The notes under the pieces were generated by a model. That model was not told the origin of the DNA and searched no databases. It was given only the letters and a program-made list of their open reading frames with translations. The translations under genes and the position numbers were made by a program. Shown piece after piece: positions 8,082-15,776 of a DNA stretch of 64,000 nt. The stretch is from an uncultured Solirubrobacterales bacterium (GTDB taxonomy: Bacteria; Actinomycetota; Thermoleophilia; Solirubrobacterales; 70-9). Location of the stretch: positions 1-64,000 of the forward strand of contig CAIZLN010000057.1 of the NCBI GenBank assembly GCA_903933815.1, given 5' to 3'. The stretch's first letter is position 1. Each line of letters opens with the position of its first letter.

Positions 8082-8389
8082 CAGCCCGAACATCTCAGTC
8101 CGGGGTCGGGGCCCCAAAGCGAGCGGGATCATTGCCCGGCTCGGACGGCTGGCCGGGAACCGGATCGTCGAAGTGCGGAGTACCGGGACGATCCGTACGG
8201 CAATGATGGCGACAGACCATCGGCCCCTGTTTCCTTCGCCTGACCGGCAACCAGGTCGCAGCAGAGACCTTGCTTGATTGCAGGGCCGTCTCGGAGGGCA
8301 CAGGAAGGAAGGACCCGACGCCTGGTAGCCCCTCCACTGCCGAGTGGCGGCTCTGAAAGACCGTCCTGCACCGTCGTTACTGTGGCGGA
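8082..8389. other. Intergenic stretch with right direct-repeat copy
   Basis: No gene is supported. It holds the right copy of the repeat (8116-8172) and GC-rich spacer up to the DUF4239 gene. Confidence 0.5.
8116..8172 (+). repeat. Right copy of ~57-bp direct repeat
   Basis: It matches 5691-5748 in the same orientation with about 80% identity, including an exact 13-base block GCCGGGAACCGGA. It lies 34 bp after the carboxypeptidase stop. Confidence 0.65.
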
Positions 8390-9160
8390 ATGCGGACTCT
8401 GCTTGCCTCGATCTCGCCTTGGGTGCTGATGCTGGTGCTGTTCGTGGTCTTCCTCACCGTGGCGCTCACCTGCCGGGAGATCGTGATCCGCCGCTGCAAG
8501 AAGAAGCGACTGAAGGAGCTCGCCGATCAGGCGACGAAGCTCCTCACCGGTGTGGCCGCTGCGTTTGCATTCTTCGTCGGCTTCTCGATCACCATCACCT
8601 GGGGGGCGGTTGCGGCAGGGCAGTCGGCGGTGGAAAACGAGGCCGCACAGGCACAGCAGGTGATCTGGACCTTCAACAACACCCCCGACCGAGAAGCAGC
8701 CGAGACGATCCTCGATCAACTGGAGACCTACCTCCGCACCGCAGCCGACGAAGATGGGCCCTACCTGCAGAAGGGCGATGTCAACAATCTGCCTTCGGCC
8801 AAACCGCTCGACAGGCTTCAGGACTCAATCCACCGTTATGCCTACGGCTCGGAAGTGCCGGGAGCGGAGGTGTCGAGCATCGTCTCAAGTGCGGCCAGCA
8901 TGAATACCGCGGCGGCACTCGTATCAGCCGAGGCACAACGCTCCCTGCCTGTGCTGCTGGCGGTGCTGCTCCTGGTGTCAGGCTTACTGCTCGCAGCGAT
9001 CACCGGCATCTCCAACGCGGCAGTCACCAGACCGATCCTCCTGCCGGTCTGGTGCCTGATCCCTGCCCTCTCGATCGCCGTCATCCCCGGGCCGGGAGGG
9101 ATCGCTGTCGACCTCTCGCCCCTCGGGTTAGTAGCCGAGCGCCTGGCCCAGGGTTGGTAA
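8390..9160 (+). CDS. DUF4239 (bestrophin-like) membrane protein
   Basis: The 256-residue protein has two N-terminal membrane helices (about 8-28 and 50-75) with a basic linker (IRRCKKKRLKE), a soluble central helical region (about 80-185) and two or three C-terminal helices (about 185-235). This matches the architecture of the DUF4239 family, whose function is unsettled though a distant bestrophin-channel link is often annotated. A truncated relative lies at 51879-52139. It precedes the cupin gene by 30 bp on the same strand. Confidence 0.65.
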   Translation: MRTLLASISPWVLMLVLFVVFLTVALTCREIVIRRCKKKRLKELADQATKLLTGVAAAFAFFVGFSITITWGAVAAGQSAVENEAAQAQQVIWTFNNTPDREAAETILDQLETYLRTAADEDGPYLQKGDVNNLPSAKPLDRLQDSIHRYAYGSEVPGAEVSSIVSSAASMNTAAALVSAEAQRSLPVLLAVLLLVSGLLLAAITGISNAAVTRPILLPVWCLIPALSIAVIPGPGGIAVDLSPLGLVAERLAQGW

Positions 9161-9190
9161 TCACCGCAGGGCACCAGATAGGCTGAGCTC

Positions 9191-9535
9191 ATGTACACCG
9201 TGAAATCCACCTCCGAGCTCACAGTCTCGGAAGGTATCTCACGGTTCGAGGGCGGCGACACGCCGATTTCCGTTTTCGTCACCGAGTTTGCGCCGGGGAA
9301 CGGCACCACGCTTCACCGCCATCCCTACGACGAGGTGTTCCTGGTCGAGTCGGGGATTGCCCGCTTCGTGGTGGGCGAAGAGTCCATCGATGTCGAGGCC
9401 GGAAACTTCGTCACGGTGGCGGCAGACACTCCCCACGGATATGGACCCGTCGGCGATCAACCGCTGCGAGTAATCGGGATCCATCCGGCCGGCACCCCTG
9501 TGCAGGAGAACCTGCGCGAGACCTTCGACGGCTGA
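9191..9535 (+). CDS. Single-domain cupin protein
   Basis: The protein (114 residues) shows the two cupin motifs. Motif 1 is GNGTTLHRHPYDEVFLVESG (His/His/Glu metal ligands) and motif 2 is AGNFVTVAADTPHGY (His). The cupin barrel can bind a metal and small ligands. Whether this one is an enzyme, sensor or storage protein cannot be decided. It is cytoplasmic, with no signal peptide. A short gap behind the DUF4239 gene suggests co-transcription. Confidence 0.85.
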   Translation: MYTVKSTSELTVSEGISRFEGGDTPISVFVTEFAPGNGTTLHRHPYDEVFLVESGIARFVVGEESIDVEAGNFVTVAADTPHGYGPVGDQPLRVIGIHPAGTPVQENLRETFDG

Positions 9536-9593
9536 GCCCTGCTGGATTCCTAGCTCGGCCCCTCGAAGCCCAATAACACCTGACCTCGAGGCG

Positions 9594-9633
9594 ACGAAAC
9601 CGAAGCACTCAGGTTCGAGTCCTGTCGGGCGCG
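9594..9633 (+). other. Third tRNA-Arg-like 3'-half fragment
   Basis: ACGAAACCGAAG, then a T-arm CAGG-TTCGAGT-CCTG and acceptor strand CGGGCGC, matches the fragment at 5494 in layout with several substitutions. No 5' half is present. With the copies at 5494 and 5665 it suggests repeated integration at a tRNA-Arg locus. Confidence 0.55.
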
Positions 9634-9659
9634 TTCCCAGCGGACCATGACCGGTAACT

Positions 9660-9692
9660 GAACCTGCCGCGAGCGGTGCCCGCGGCAGGTTC
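9660..9692. terminator. Perfect 12-bp hairpin between convergent genes
   Basis: GAACCTGCCGCG (9660-9671) pairs perfectly with CGCGGCAGGTTC (9681-9692) around a 9-nt loop, between the cupin gene and the minus-strand gene ending at 9708. There is no U-tract, so it is a terminator-like structure rather than a canonical intrinsic terminator. Confidence 0.5.
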
Positions 9693-9707
9693 TCACCAGG
9701 CGATCGA

Positions 9708-10115
9708 CTACTTCTGGCCCTGTGCTCCCTCCTCGGCCGGGCCGTACCCGGCATCCTCGGCTCCGTATTCGCCCTGGCCTTCCATTTCTTCGCCCTTCTC
9801 GTCTTCTCCGCGCTCGACTCCGGCGACCTTGAAGGACTTGTCGAGGTAGACCTCGGCCTCAGAGCCGTCCTTCAGCTGCATCTCGACCTCGTAGCCTCCT
9901 CCGTAGTCCTCCTCGTACTCGACGTAGAGGACCCGGCCGTCTACCTCACGGGCTGCGGCTGCCTCGGCCTTCTGGGTCTCGGCCGTCGTCAGGGTCTTCT
10001 CCTTTTCTTTCGGTCCGTCTGCGATCGCGTAAGCGCCACCGCCGGCCGCGATCGCGAGTACCGCCGCACCGCCGATGATCAAGTTCCTCGTTCTGCTCGA
10101 CTTCATTTCTGTCAA
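9708..10115 (-). CDS. Exported PepSY-like small protein with acidic tail
   Basis: The 135-residue protein has a basic N-terminus, one hydrophobic segment (about residues 12-33: signal peptide or anchor), a charged spacer and a PepSY-like beta unit (VLYVEYEEDYGGGYEVEMQL ... VYLDKSFKV). It ends in a low-complexity Glu/Gly tail. PepSY-type domains are often inhibitory or scaffold modules of exported proteins. Specific function is unknown. It is a single gene. Confidence 0.65.
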   Translation of the reverse strand: MTEMKSSRTRNLIIGGAAVLAIAAGGGAYAIADGPKEKEKTLTTAETQKAEAAAAREVDGRVLYVEYEEDYGGGYEVEMQLKDGSEAEVYLDKSFKVAGVERGEDEKGEEMEGQGEYGAEDAGYGPAEEGAQGQK

Positions 10116-10337
10116 ATCTCCTTCTTTTCGTCTCCCGGGAAGTCCCGGACTGCGAGTAGGATTTCGGGCAGTGCGAAGAGAGGGATAAGGGGACCGTTAG
10201 AAGACTCTGAAGTTCGGGTTGGTGAGTCGATATCTGCAGGCCGGGGTGACCGTCAGGGCCGCGGCGACAGGGCTTGGGGGCATCGTGAAGGAGGTTTGCC
10301 AGCTAATAGGTCACCTCCCGCCGCGAGGGGAGGAGAG

Positions 10338-11213
10338 CTACTTCTTGGCCGACTTCTTCTTTTTCTTCACGGAGGCCTTTTTCGACTTGGGCTTTTTCGC
10401 CGGTTCACCGGGAAGCGGCGCGTCGGGGTCGGATACCTCGGTGTCGATCGTGCCCTGGGCGGCGCGGGAGCCGTAGAACCCGCCGCCCGGTCCCCTGAGG
10501 ACGAAGGCGAAGAGGACGGCCGCGATGGCACCGAGCAGCGGTCCGGCCGCGTAGACCCAGATCGCGGTCAGGTCGCCGCCGACGAGGTCGGGCCCGAAGG
10601 TCCGGGCGAAGTTCATCGAGGCTCCCGAGAGCGGTGCGGCCCAGAGGCCGGCGAGGGCGATGTAGGCGCCGACCCCGATCGCGCCGATGACCCCGATGTT
10701 CTGGGCACCGGAGGCCGTCCCGAGGATCACCGAGACCAGTCCGAAGGTGAGCACCGCCTCGGTCCCGAAGGCCGCGAGATCGGAGGTAGCGACGCCGGGG
10801 TAGCTGCCGCCATCAGAGGCCGAGAGGCCGACCAGGGCTTCGAGCAGCAGGGCCGCGACGATCGCACCGGTGATCTGGACGACAATGTAGCCGGGCACCC
10901 GGTTCCACGGGAAGTCACCCCTGAGAGCGAAGGCGATCGAGACCCCGGGATTCAGGTGGGCGCCCGAGACCTTGCCCATGAACATGATGATCGCCATCAC
11001 CATCATCCCTGGGGCGACGACGGCGGCGGCGAGGCTGACCGTTCCGGGGTAGGCCTTGGCGACCATTGCGGCGCCGGCGGCCACGAGGACCAGGAAGAAA
11101 GTCCCGACGAACTCCGAGATCAGTCGCCGCCACTCCTGCTTCGGGTCCTGGAAATTGGTTATTGCCTGGTCGAGGTCCAGGGCCTTTTCGCCGATGAAGC
11201 TTTCGTCAGTCAC
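10338..11213 (-). CDS. MIP-family aquaporin/glycerol channel with altered NPA motif and Lys-rich tail
   Basis: The protein (291 residues) has six membrane helices and two pore half-helices of the aquaporin fold. The first signature is HLNPG (SGAHLNPGVS), the second SGASMNFARTFGPD, where the usual Pro of NPA is Phe. The N-terminus (about 30 residues) is soluble and the C-terminus is a Lys-rich tail (residues about 265-291). It should conduct water or small neutral solutes. It overlaps the upstream Lon-like lipoprotein gene by 4 bp, so it is the last gene of the LacI operon. The LacI regulator hints at a sugar- or polyol-responsive solute. Confidence 0.9.
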   Translation of the reverse strand: MTDESFIGEKALDLDQAITNFQDPKQEWRRLISEFVGTFFLVLVAAGAAMVAKAYPGTVSLAAAVVAPGMMVMAIIMFMGKVSGAHLNPGVSIAFALRGDFPWNRVPGYIVVQITGAIVAALLLEALVGLSASDGGSYPGVATSDLAAFGTEAVLTFGLVSVILGTASGAQNIGVIGAIGVGAYIALAGLWAAPLSGASMNFARTFGPDLVGGDLTAIWVYAAGPLLGAIAAVLFAFVLRGPGGGFYGSRAAQGTIDTEVSDPDAPLPGEPAKKPKSKKASVKKKKKSAKK

Positions 11214-13150
11214 AGGTCCTTTCTACCTGAACGCTCGGCGGCTTCGGTCTGGGCCGGAGGGATCCGGGGTGTCGGAGGCCGGGAGGTCGGGAGAGTTCGG
11301 TCGCCGCCATTCGAGGCGGTGATGCCCTCGAGCATGAAGCAGCCGATCGCCGCGTACCAGGCTTCCTCCAGTGCCAGGACTGCACCGTCGGCTTCCCGGT
11401 CGGTACCCCGGAGTCCCTCGAACCCGGCCAGGCCCCACTCAGTCGACCAGACCGGGTAGCCCACTTCCACCCCTCTTGACTGCAGGTCGGAGGACCAGTA
11501 GCCGACCGTCGAGGTTGCACCCTGGACGGCGGTTGGAAGCAGCTCCGAGCCCCGGTTGGCAGCGACTTCCTCACCGATCCCGAAGTTCTGCAGGCCGAGG
11601 ATCGAGTCGCCCTCGACCAGGATCGCTCCGATCACGAAGAACGAGATCGCACTCGAGGCCTGGGTCATTTCCTCCTCGATCGAGTCGGTTCCAACCGGTA
11701 TCCGGGCTGCCACCCTTCCGAGGGCCCGGAAGGCCGGGTAAATGTAGTCCGGGATCCCACCGAGACCGGTTGCTTCGACCACCTTGTCGAAGTACTCCTC
11801 GCTCGCCCGGCCACCTCTGATCAGGAAGTTCGTGTAGCCGGAGAGAAAGGCTGAGACTTCATCCCGGCCGGGTCCGGCGGCCTCCCCGGAGGCACCGGCC
11901 AGCGCGGCCTCGATCGCATCCGGGCCGAACACCTCGATTGCTGCTCCGGAGTCGGCAACGACGCCAGCCCGCTCGACCAGCCCGTCTCGGCCGATCTCAC
12001 CTTTGAGGAGGTCCTCCTGAACCGCCTGGAGAAGCGCGGTCGAGTAGGTAATCCAGCCAAGGGCCACGGGGATGAGCAGCTGTTGTTCGAAATTCCTGCC
12101 GCCGGCCCGTTTCACAGCGCCGGCCGTGGTCTCCCCGGCCTTCTTCTCAAGGGCAGCGATCCGTTCGCGGAGCAGGCCGATTGCCGCAGCGCGCCCGGAG
12201 TCGCTGAGGACGGACTCGACCTCGGCCCGAAAGGCCTCGCGACTGGCCGCCTTCAGCGCGTCTACCCCGAGAGCGTACGAGAGCGCGAGGTCACCGTTTG
12301 CCAGGGCATCGGCTGCGGCCTCAGAGCGATCGATGGTCGTGGCGCTGATCACCCCGGGGTTTGCGGTTTCGATCAACTGCCCTAGGCGGTCGTTCAGGCG
12401 TTCCGTGGTCCTGCTGGCGACGGCATCCACTTCGGCGCCGCGCCTGGGTGGGTCACCCGAGCCGGGAGCGATGTTGTTGCCGGTGAAGGCCCTGTAGGCG
12501 GTACCGATGTTCGGCGCGACCCTTACCTCGATCCCGAGCGAGCGGCCCAGTTCGGTCATCTGGATCTCCTCGCCGGTATCGGGGTCGGCTTCACGCTCGG
12601 TGCCGACCGGGATCAGGACCGTCCTGTAGCCGTCCTCGGCCGCCGCCCTGACTTTGGTCGCGACGTTGGTCACCGGCCCGATCGAGCCGTCGGGATTGAC
12701 CGTGCCGGTCATCGTCACCCCGGACCTGAGCTCATCACCCCTGATCGCGGCCAGGACACCGACGGTGAGTGCCGCACCTCCGGACGGGCCGTCGATCGGC
12801 CCGGTCACTTCGAAGCTCACGTCCACATCGTTTGGATCCGCACCGCTCAGGAGAGTTCCGACTGCCGCCGCCGAGGAGGAGGCTGCCTGCCACTGCTCGC
12901 CAGCCCCCTCTGCCGCGATGTCCTCGAGGCTCAGCGTGAAGCCGGGCTCCCCGACCGATTCGACCTTGACCTTTGCCGGCTCGATACCCCCGGCGATCGT
13001 GCCGTCGCTCTGCGGGGCCGCCCAGAGCACCGGGACGGTTCGCGATCCGTCAGAGCCGCAGCCGGTCAAAGCGATCGCGACCAGAAGCAGGAGTCCCGGG
13101 GTTGCGAGCAGACCGGTCCCTCGTCTCCTGGCTCCACGCTCAGCCACCAT
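11210..13150 (-). CDS. Lipoprotein with Lon-type S16 Ser/Lys protease domain
   Basis: The 646-residue protein has a lipobox (ALTGC, C31) and then an S16 (Lon proteolytic) domain at about 40-215. The nucleophile is S123 (GPIDGPSGGAA) and the general base is K166 (VATKVRAA), 43 residues apart as in Lon. There is no AAA+ ATPase module. The remaining ~430 residues are mostly helical and unrecognised, ending in a Pro-rich tail. It is predicted to act outside the membrane, where ATP-driven unfolding is unavailable. It overlaps lacI by 11 bp and the aquaporin by 4 bp, forming one operon. The substrate is unknown. Confidence 0.82.
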   Translation of the reverse strand: MVAERGARRRGTGLLATPGLLLLVAIALTGCGSDGSRTVPVLWAAPQSDGTIAGGIEPAKVKVESVGEPGFTLSLEDIAAEGAGEQWQAASSSAAAVGTLLSGADPNDVDVSFEVTGPIDGPSGGAALTVGVLAAIRGDELRSGVTMTGTVNPDGSIGPVTNVATKVRAAAEDGYRTVLIPVGTEREADPDTGEEIQMTELGRSLGIEVRVAPNIGTAYRAFTGNNIAPGSGDPPRRGAEVDAVASRTTERLNDRLGQLIETANPGVISATTIDRSEAAADALANGDLALSYALGVDALKAASREAFRAEVESVLSDSGRAAAIGLLRERIAALEKKAGETTAGAVKRAGGRNFEQQLLIPVALGWITYSTALLQAVQEDLLKGEIGRDGLVERAGVVADSGAAIEVFGPDAIEAALAGASGEAAGPGRDEVSAFLSGYTNFLIRGGRASEEYFDKVVEATGLGGIPDYIYPAFRALGRVAARIPVGTDSIEEEMTQASSAISFFVIGAILVEGDSILGLQNFGIGEEVAANRGSELLPTAVQGATSTVGYWSSDLQSRGVEVGYPVWSTEWGLAGFEGLRGTDREADGAVLALEEAWYAAIGCFMLEGITASNGGDRTLPTSRPPTPRIPPAQTEAAERSGRKDL

Positions 13151-14168
13151 CGCGGACCGGCCGGGTGCTCTCGCGTTCGATCAGCCTGCCGTCGATCACC
13201 ACTGGCCCTGATGGCTCTTCACCCCTGATCCGGGCCATCAGGAGCTTGACCGCCGCCTCGGCCTGGGCAACCGGGTCGAGGTCGAAGCAGGTGATCGCCG
13301 GATCGCCGTCCCTCAGCGGTGCGCCGTCGACCAGGCCGGCTATCTGGAGGCCCTCGGGTACCTCGATACCTTCATCCTGGGCGGCCTCCAGGGCGCCGAT
13401 CGCCGAATCGACGGTCAGGGCGAGCAGGGCATCCGGGGGGTCTTCCCCGGTGAGCAGGTCTGCCGTTGCTGCCCGCGCGCCATCCCGGTCGCCTGGCCCC
13501 GCGCTCAGCACAGTTGTCACCATCTCGACCTCATTGGCCCAGCCACGGTAGGCAGCCTCGTTTCCCAAGAACCAGCCCCATGGCTCGTCGCTGCTGATCA
13601 GGACTATCCGTCTGGCCCCGGAGGCCCGAAGCCGGTCGAGCACCGAGCGGCAGTTCCCCTCGTTATCGGCGATTACCGCCCAGGGATCGCCGGGGAGCGA
13701 GGGGTCGGTCCCGATCGTGACTACGGGCGTCCCCTCCTTCCGCAGCCGTTTGACCGATGGGTCCCGGCGGGGGGGATCGATCACGATCACACCGTCGGCG
13801 AGTTCGGCTCCGGTCGAGTCTCCGTCGATCTCGGGTAGCAGGACCAGGCCGAGGTCCCCGGCAACCGCGGCGCGTGACGCTCCGATCAGTGCCGACACGT
13901 AGTACTCGTGGGCCAGCACCTCGACGCCCCCGGCGGAGGGGAGCATCAAGGCGATCAACCCACTCTGGCCGGTCCGGAGTCCCTGTGCCACCCGGTTGAC
14001 CCGGTATCCGAGGTTCCCTGCCGCCCGCTTGACCCTCTTGCGGGTCTCCTCGGTGACCCGATCAGATCCGCGCAGGGCATCCGACGCAGTCCCCTGAGAG
14101 ACCGAGGCCTCCCGGGCTACATCGATGATGGTGGGCTTCCTGCCTGCTTCGCTCGTCACTCGATACAC
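13140..14168 (-). CDS. LacI-family transcriptional regulator
   Basis: The regulator has the LacI helix-turn-helix and hinge (TIIDVAREASVSQGTASDALRG, then RVAQGLRTGQSGLIALMLP), followed by a periplasmic-binding-protein-like sensor domain (about 70-335) with motifs such as DGVIVIDPP and DALLALTVDSAIGALEA. It heads an operon with the S16 lipoprotein and aquaporin, which it probably controls. The sensor ligand is likely a sugar or related small molecule by family, not shown here. Length is 342 residues from GTG at 14168; a GTG three codons later is equally possible. Confidence 0.9.
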   Translation of the reverse strand: MYRVTSEAGRKPTIIDVAREASVSQGTASDALRGSDRVTEETRKRVKRAAGNLGYRVNRVAQGLRTGQSGLIALMLPSAGGVEVLAHEYYVSALIGASRAAVAGDLGLVLLPEIDGDSTGAELADGVIVIDPPRRDPSVKRLRKEGTPVVTIGTDPSLPGDPWAVIADNEGNCRSVLDRLRASGARRIVLISSDEPWGWFLGNEAAYRGWANEVEMVTTVLSAGPGDRDGARAATADLLTGEDPPDALLALTVDSAIGALEAAQDEGIEVPEGLQIAGLVDGAPLRDGDPAITCFDLDPVAQAEAAVKLLMARIRGEEPSGPVVIDGRLIERESTRPVRDGG

Positions 14169-14292
14169 CCCTGATCAGACAGTTGGATGACACCGGAAGA
14201 GGGTCCTTCGGAATGTCACGATATCGGCCGACCTGATGCGGTCCCCCGATGAAGGGGTCTGCATCAGACCGGTTTGAACCCTGCGGGCGCCG

Positions 14293-14332
14293 ATCCCCGG
14301 GGAGCGTCTGCGGTGGACGCAGCCCCGGGGAT
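14293..14332. terminator. Long hairpin between lipoprotein gene and lacI operon
   Basis: ATCCCCGGGG (14293-14302) pairs with CCCCGGGGAT (14323-14332), and the interior GCGTC/GACGC extends the stem. It lies just beyond the stop of the minus-strand lipoprotein gene. It lacks a U-tract, so termination would be non-canonical. Confidence 0.5.
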
Positions 14333-14342
14333 TACCCGCCCC

Positions 14343-15038
14343 CTAAAGGGCCTCGATCGTGAACCGCTTGAACTGCTTGCTGTCGCCGAGTCGAGTGATC
14401 TTCAGATTGAGCTGACAGAAGGTGTCATCGTCGGTGAGGGTCTGTGACTTGTTTTCGCCCAGGGCGACGACGCGATCCCGGTTTCCGTACTCCAGAAAGC
14501 ATTCATTCCCCGCTCCGGACTGGATGGTGAACTTGGGCTTGCCGATGGTCGGGTTGGTGATGGAGAAGTTGAGCCGACCGAGGATGCCCCCGCCTTCCCT
14601 TTCCTCCGGATCGGGCCAGGTGATGGTGCTCTCGAACTTACCCAGGCGGTTGGCATCCACGGAGAACAGAACCTCCCCGTTGTAGGACTCCCACTTCCCG
14701 TACTCGTTGGACGGGATCGCCCGGGGAGACATTCCTCCCTCACGGGTGTAGCAGGGGTTATCCCTATCCGGGTTGTCCGGGCAGGACTTGCCGTAGCCGG
14801 CGACCCCGACCTCGATCGGCTGCTTCTTGTACCTGTAGCTGTTGACGAAGTCGACCTCGATGCCCCTGAGGTCACCGAACGAGTTTCCGATCGATTCAGA
14901 CCAGGCCTGTGTCTTGCCCCCGGATGCCTCGCGATCCGGTTCCTCGTCGCTACTGCCACAGGCGGCAAGCGTCAGGGAAGAGGCAGCGAGAAGTGAAACC
15001 AGGGCGAGCGGGATGAGGCGTGAACTTCGCTTGAACAT
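14343..15038 (-). CDS. Exported lipoprotein of unknown function
   Basis: The 231-residue product starts with a signal peptide and lipobox (TLAAC). The start at 15038 is chosen because AAGGA lies about 9 nt upstream and because the longer frame would place 21 extra residues before the signal peptide. The mature part has several cysteines and beta-type segments but no domain I recognise. It stands alone, with a hairpin behind it and an AT-rich leader before it. Confidence 0.7.
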   Translation of the reverse strand: MFKRSSRLIPLALVSLLAASSLTLAACGSSDEEPDREASGGKTQAWSESIGNSFGDLRGIEVDFVNSYRYKKQPIEVGVAGYGKSCPDNPDRDNPCYTREGGMSPRAIPSNEYGKWESYNGEVLFSVDANRLGKFESTITWPDPEEREGGGILGRLNFSITNPTIGKPKFTIQSGAGNECFLEYGNRDRVVALGENKSQTLTDDDTFCQLNLKITRLGDSKQFKRFTIEAL

Positions 15039-15337
15039 AAAATTTATCCTTTTTTCGAAACGATTCGATTTCAGTATGGCCGGAAGGTACCATATCTTCA
15101 TGTGGGAAACCCGGCCCTCTGGTCCCGAACCCGCAAAACGGACTTCGGACGGGAGCGAAACAGAGGCAGGGTTGATCAGGGTTCCCGGGTGTGATTGCTC
15201 GTGAGCGGGTCAGCGGGGGACTAAGCATTGAAACGGCAGGAGATGAAGGGTCGCTGGTCCGGCTCTTTGTTCCCGCTTGTTGTCGGCAGGCCTTGAAGCC
15301 GGGGCCGGAGAAGTCGCCCGCCGGGTAGGTTTCAGCG

Positions 15338-15724
15338 ATGGATCCGCCCGATTCGAGCAGGTCGATCATGAGGCTGACAGGCGTCTACGATGCCAACGGC
15401 TCCCTTTCGGGTGAGCTTGCCTACTGGGTAGGGGCCCGGTTGGGGCGCCGGCACTGCGCCCTTTGCGACATCACCCACGGCCTGATCAGGGAGAGGCCGG
15501 AGTGGCTTCGTCTGCAGGGTCAGCTGCCGGTCGAGTTCACTGCCGTCCACCTGGACGAGCGTGAGCCGGTCGTTGCCGATGCGAGCCACGGCAGGGCGCC
15601 CTGCGTGGTCGCCGTTTTTGACGACGGCTCCGCAGAGGTTGTGATCTACCGGGACGAACTGGAAGCCTGTGGGGGAGACCCACAGAGCCTCTTTGAGCTT
15701 CTGTCGCAGGTCTCCGGAAAGTGA
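15338..15724 (+). CDS. Conserved hypothetical protein with CxxC motif
   Basis: This 128-residue soluble protein has a CxxC-type motif in GRRHCALCDITHG (about residues 37-49) and two further cysteines. It has no signal peptide. A thioredoxin-like or metal-binding role is possible but not established. An alternative ATG at 15368 gives a product starting MRLTGVYDA. Its stop lies about 50 bp before the likely start of the CotH-type gene. Confidence 0.55.
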   Translation: MDPPDSSRSIMRLTGVYDANGSLSGELAYWVGARLGRRHCALCDITHGLIRERPEWLRLQGQLPVEFTAVHLDEREPVVADASHGRAPCVVAVFDDGSAEVVIYRDELEACGGDPQSLFELLSQVSGK

Positions 15725-15776
15725 GCGGGTATATTCCCTTGGTGGCCATGTCATCAGCCTCGATCGGAAACCAACC

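Noticed and set aside
10296-11459. Long plus-strand ORF of 387 codons
   Set aside because: It is a GC-driven shadow of the aquaporin gene on the opposite strand, with Gly/Glu/Asp/Arg-rich low-complexity text.
14268-14292. T-arm-like GGTTTGAACCC near the hairpin before lacI
   Set aside because: Too short, without a recognisable anticodon arm or CCA-adjacent acceptor pairing.
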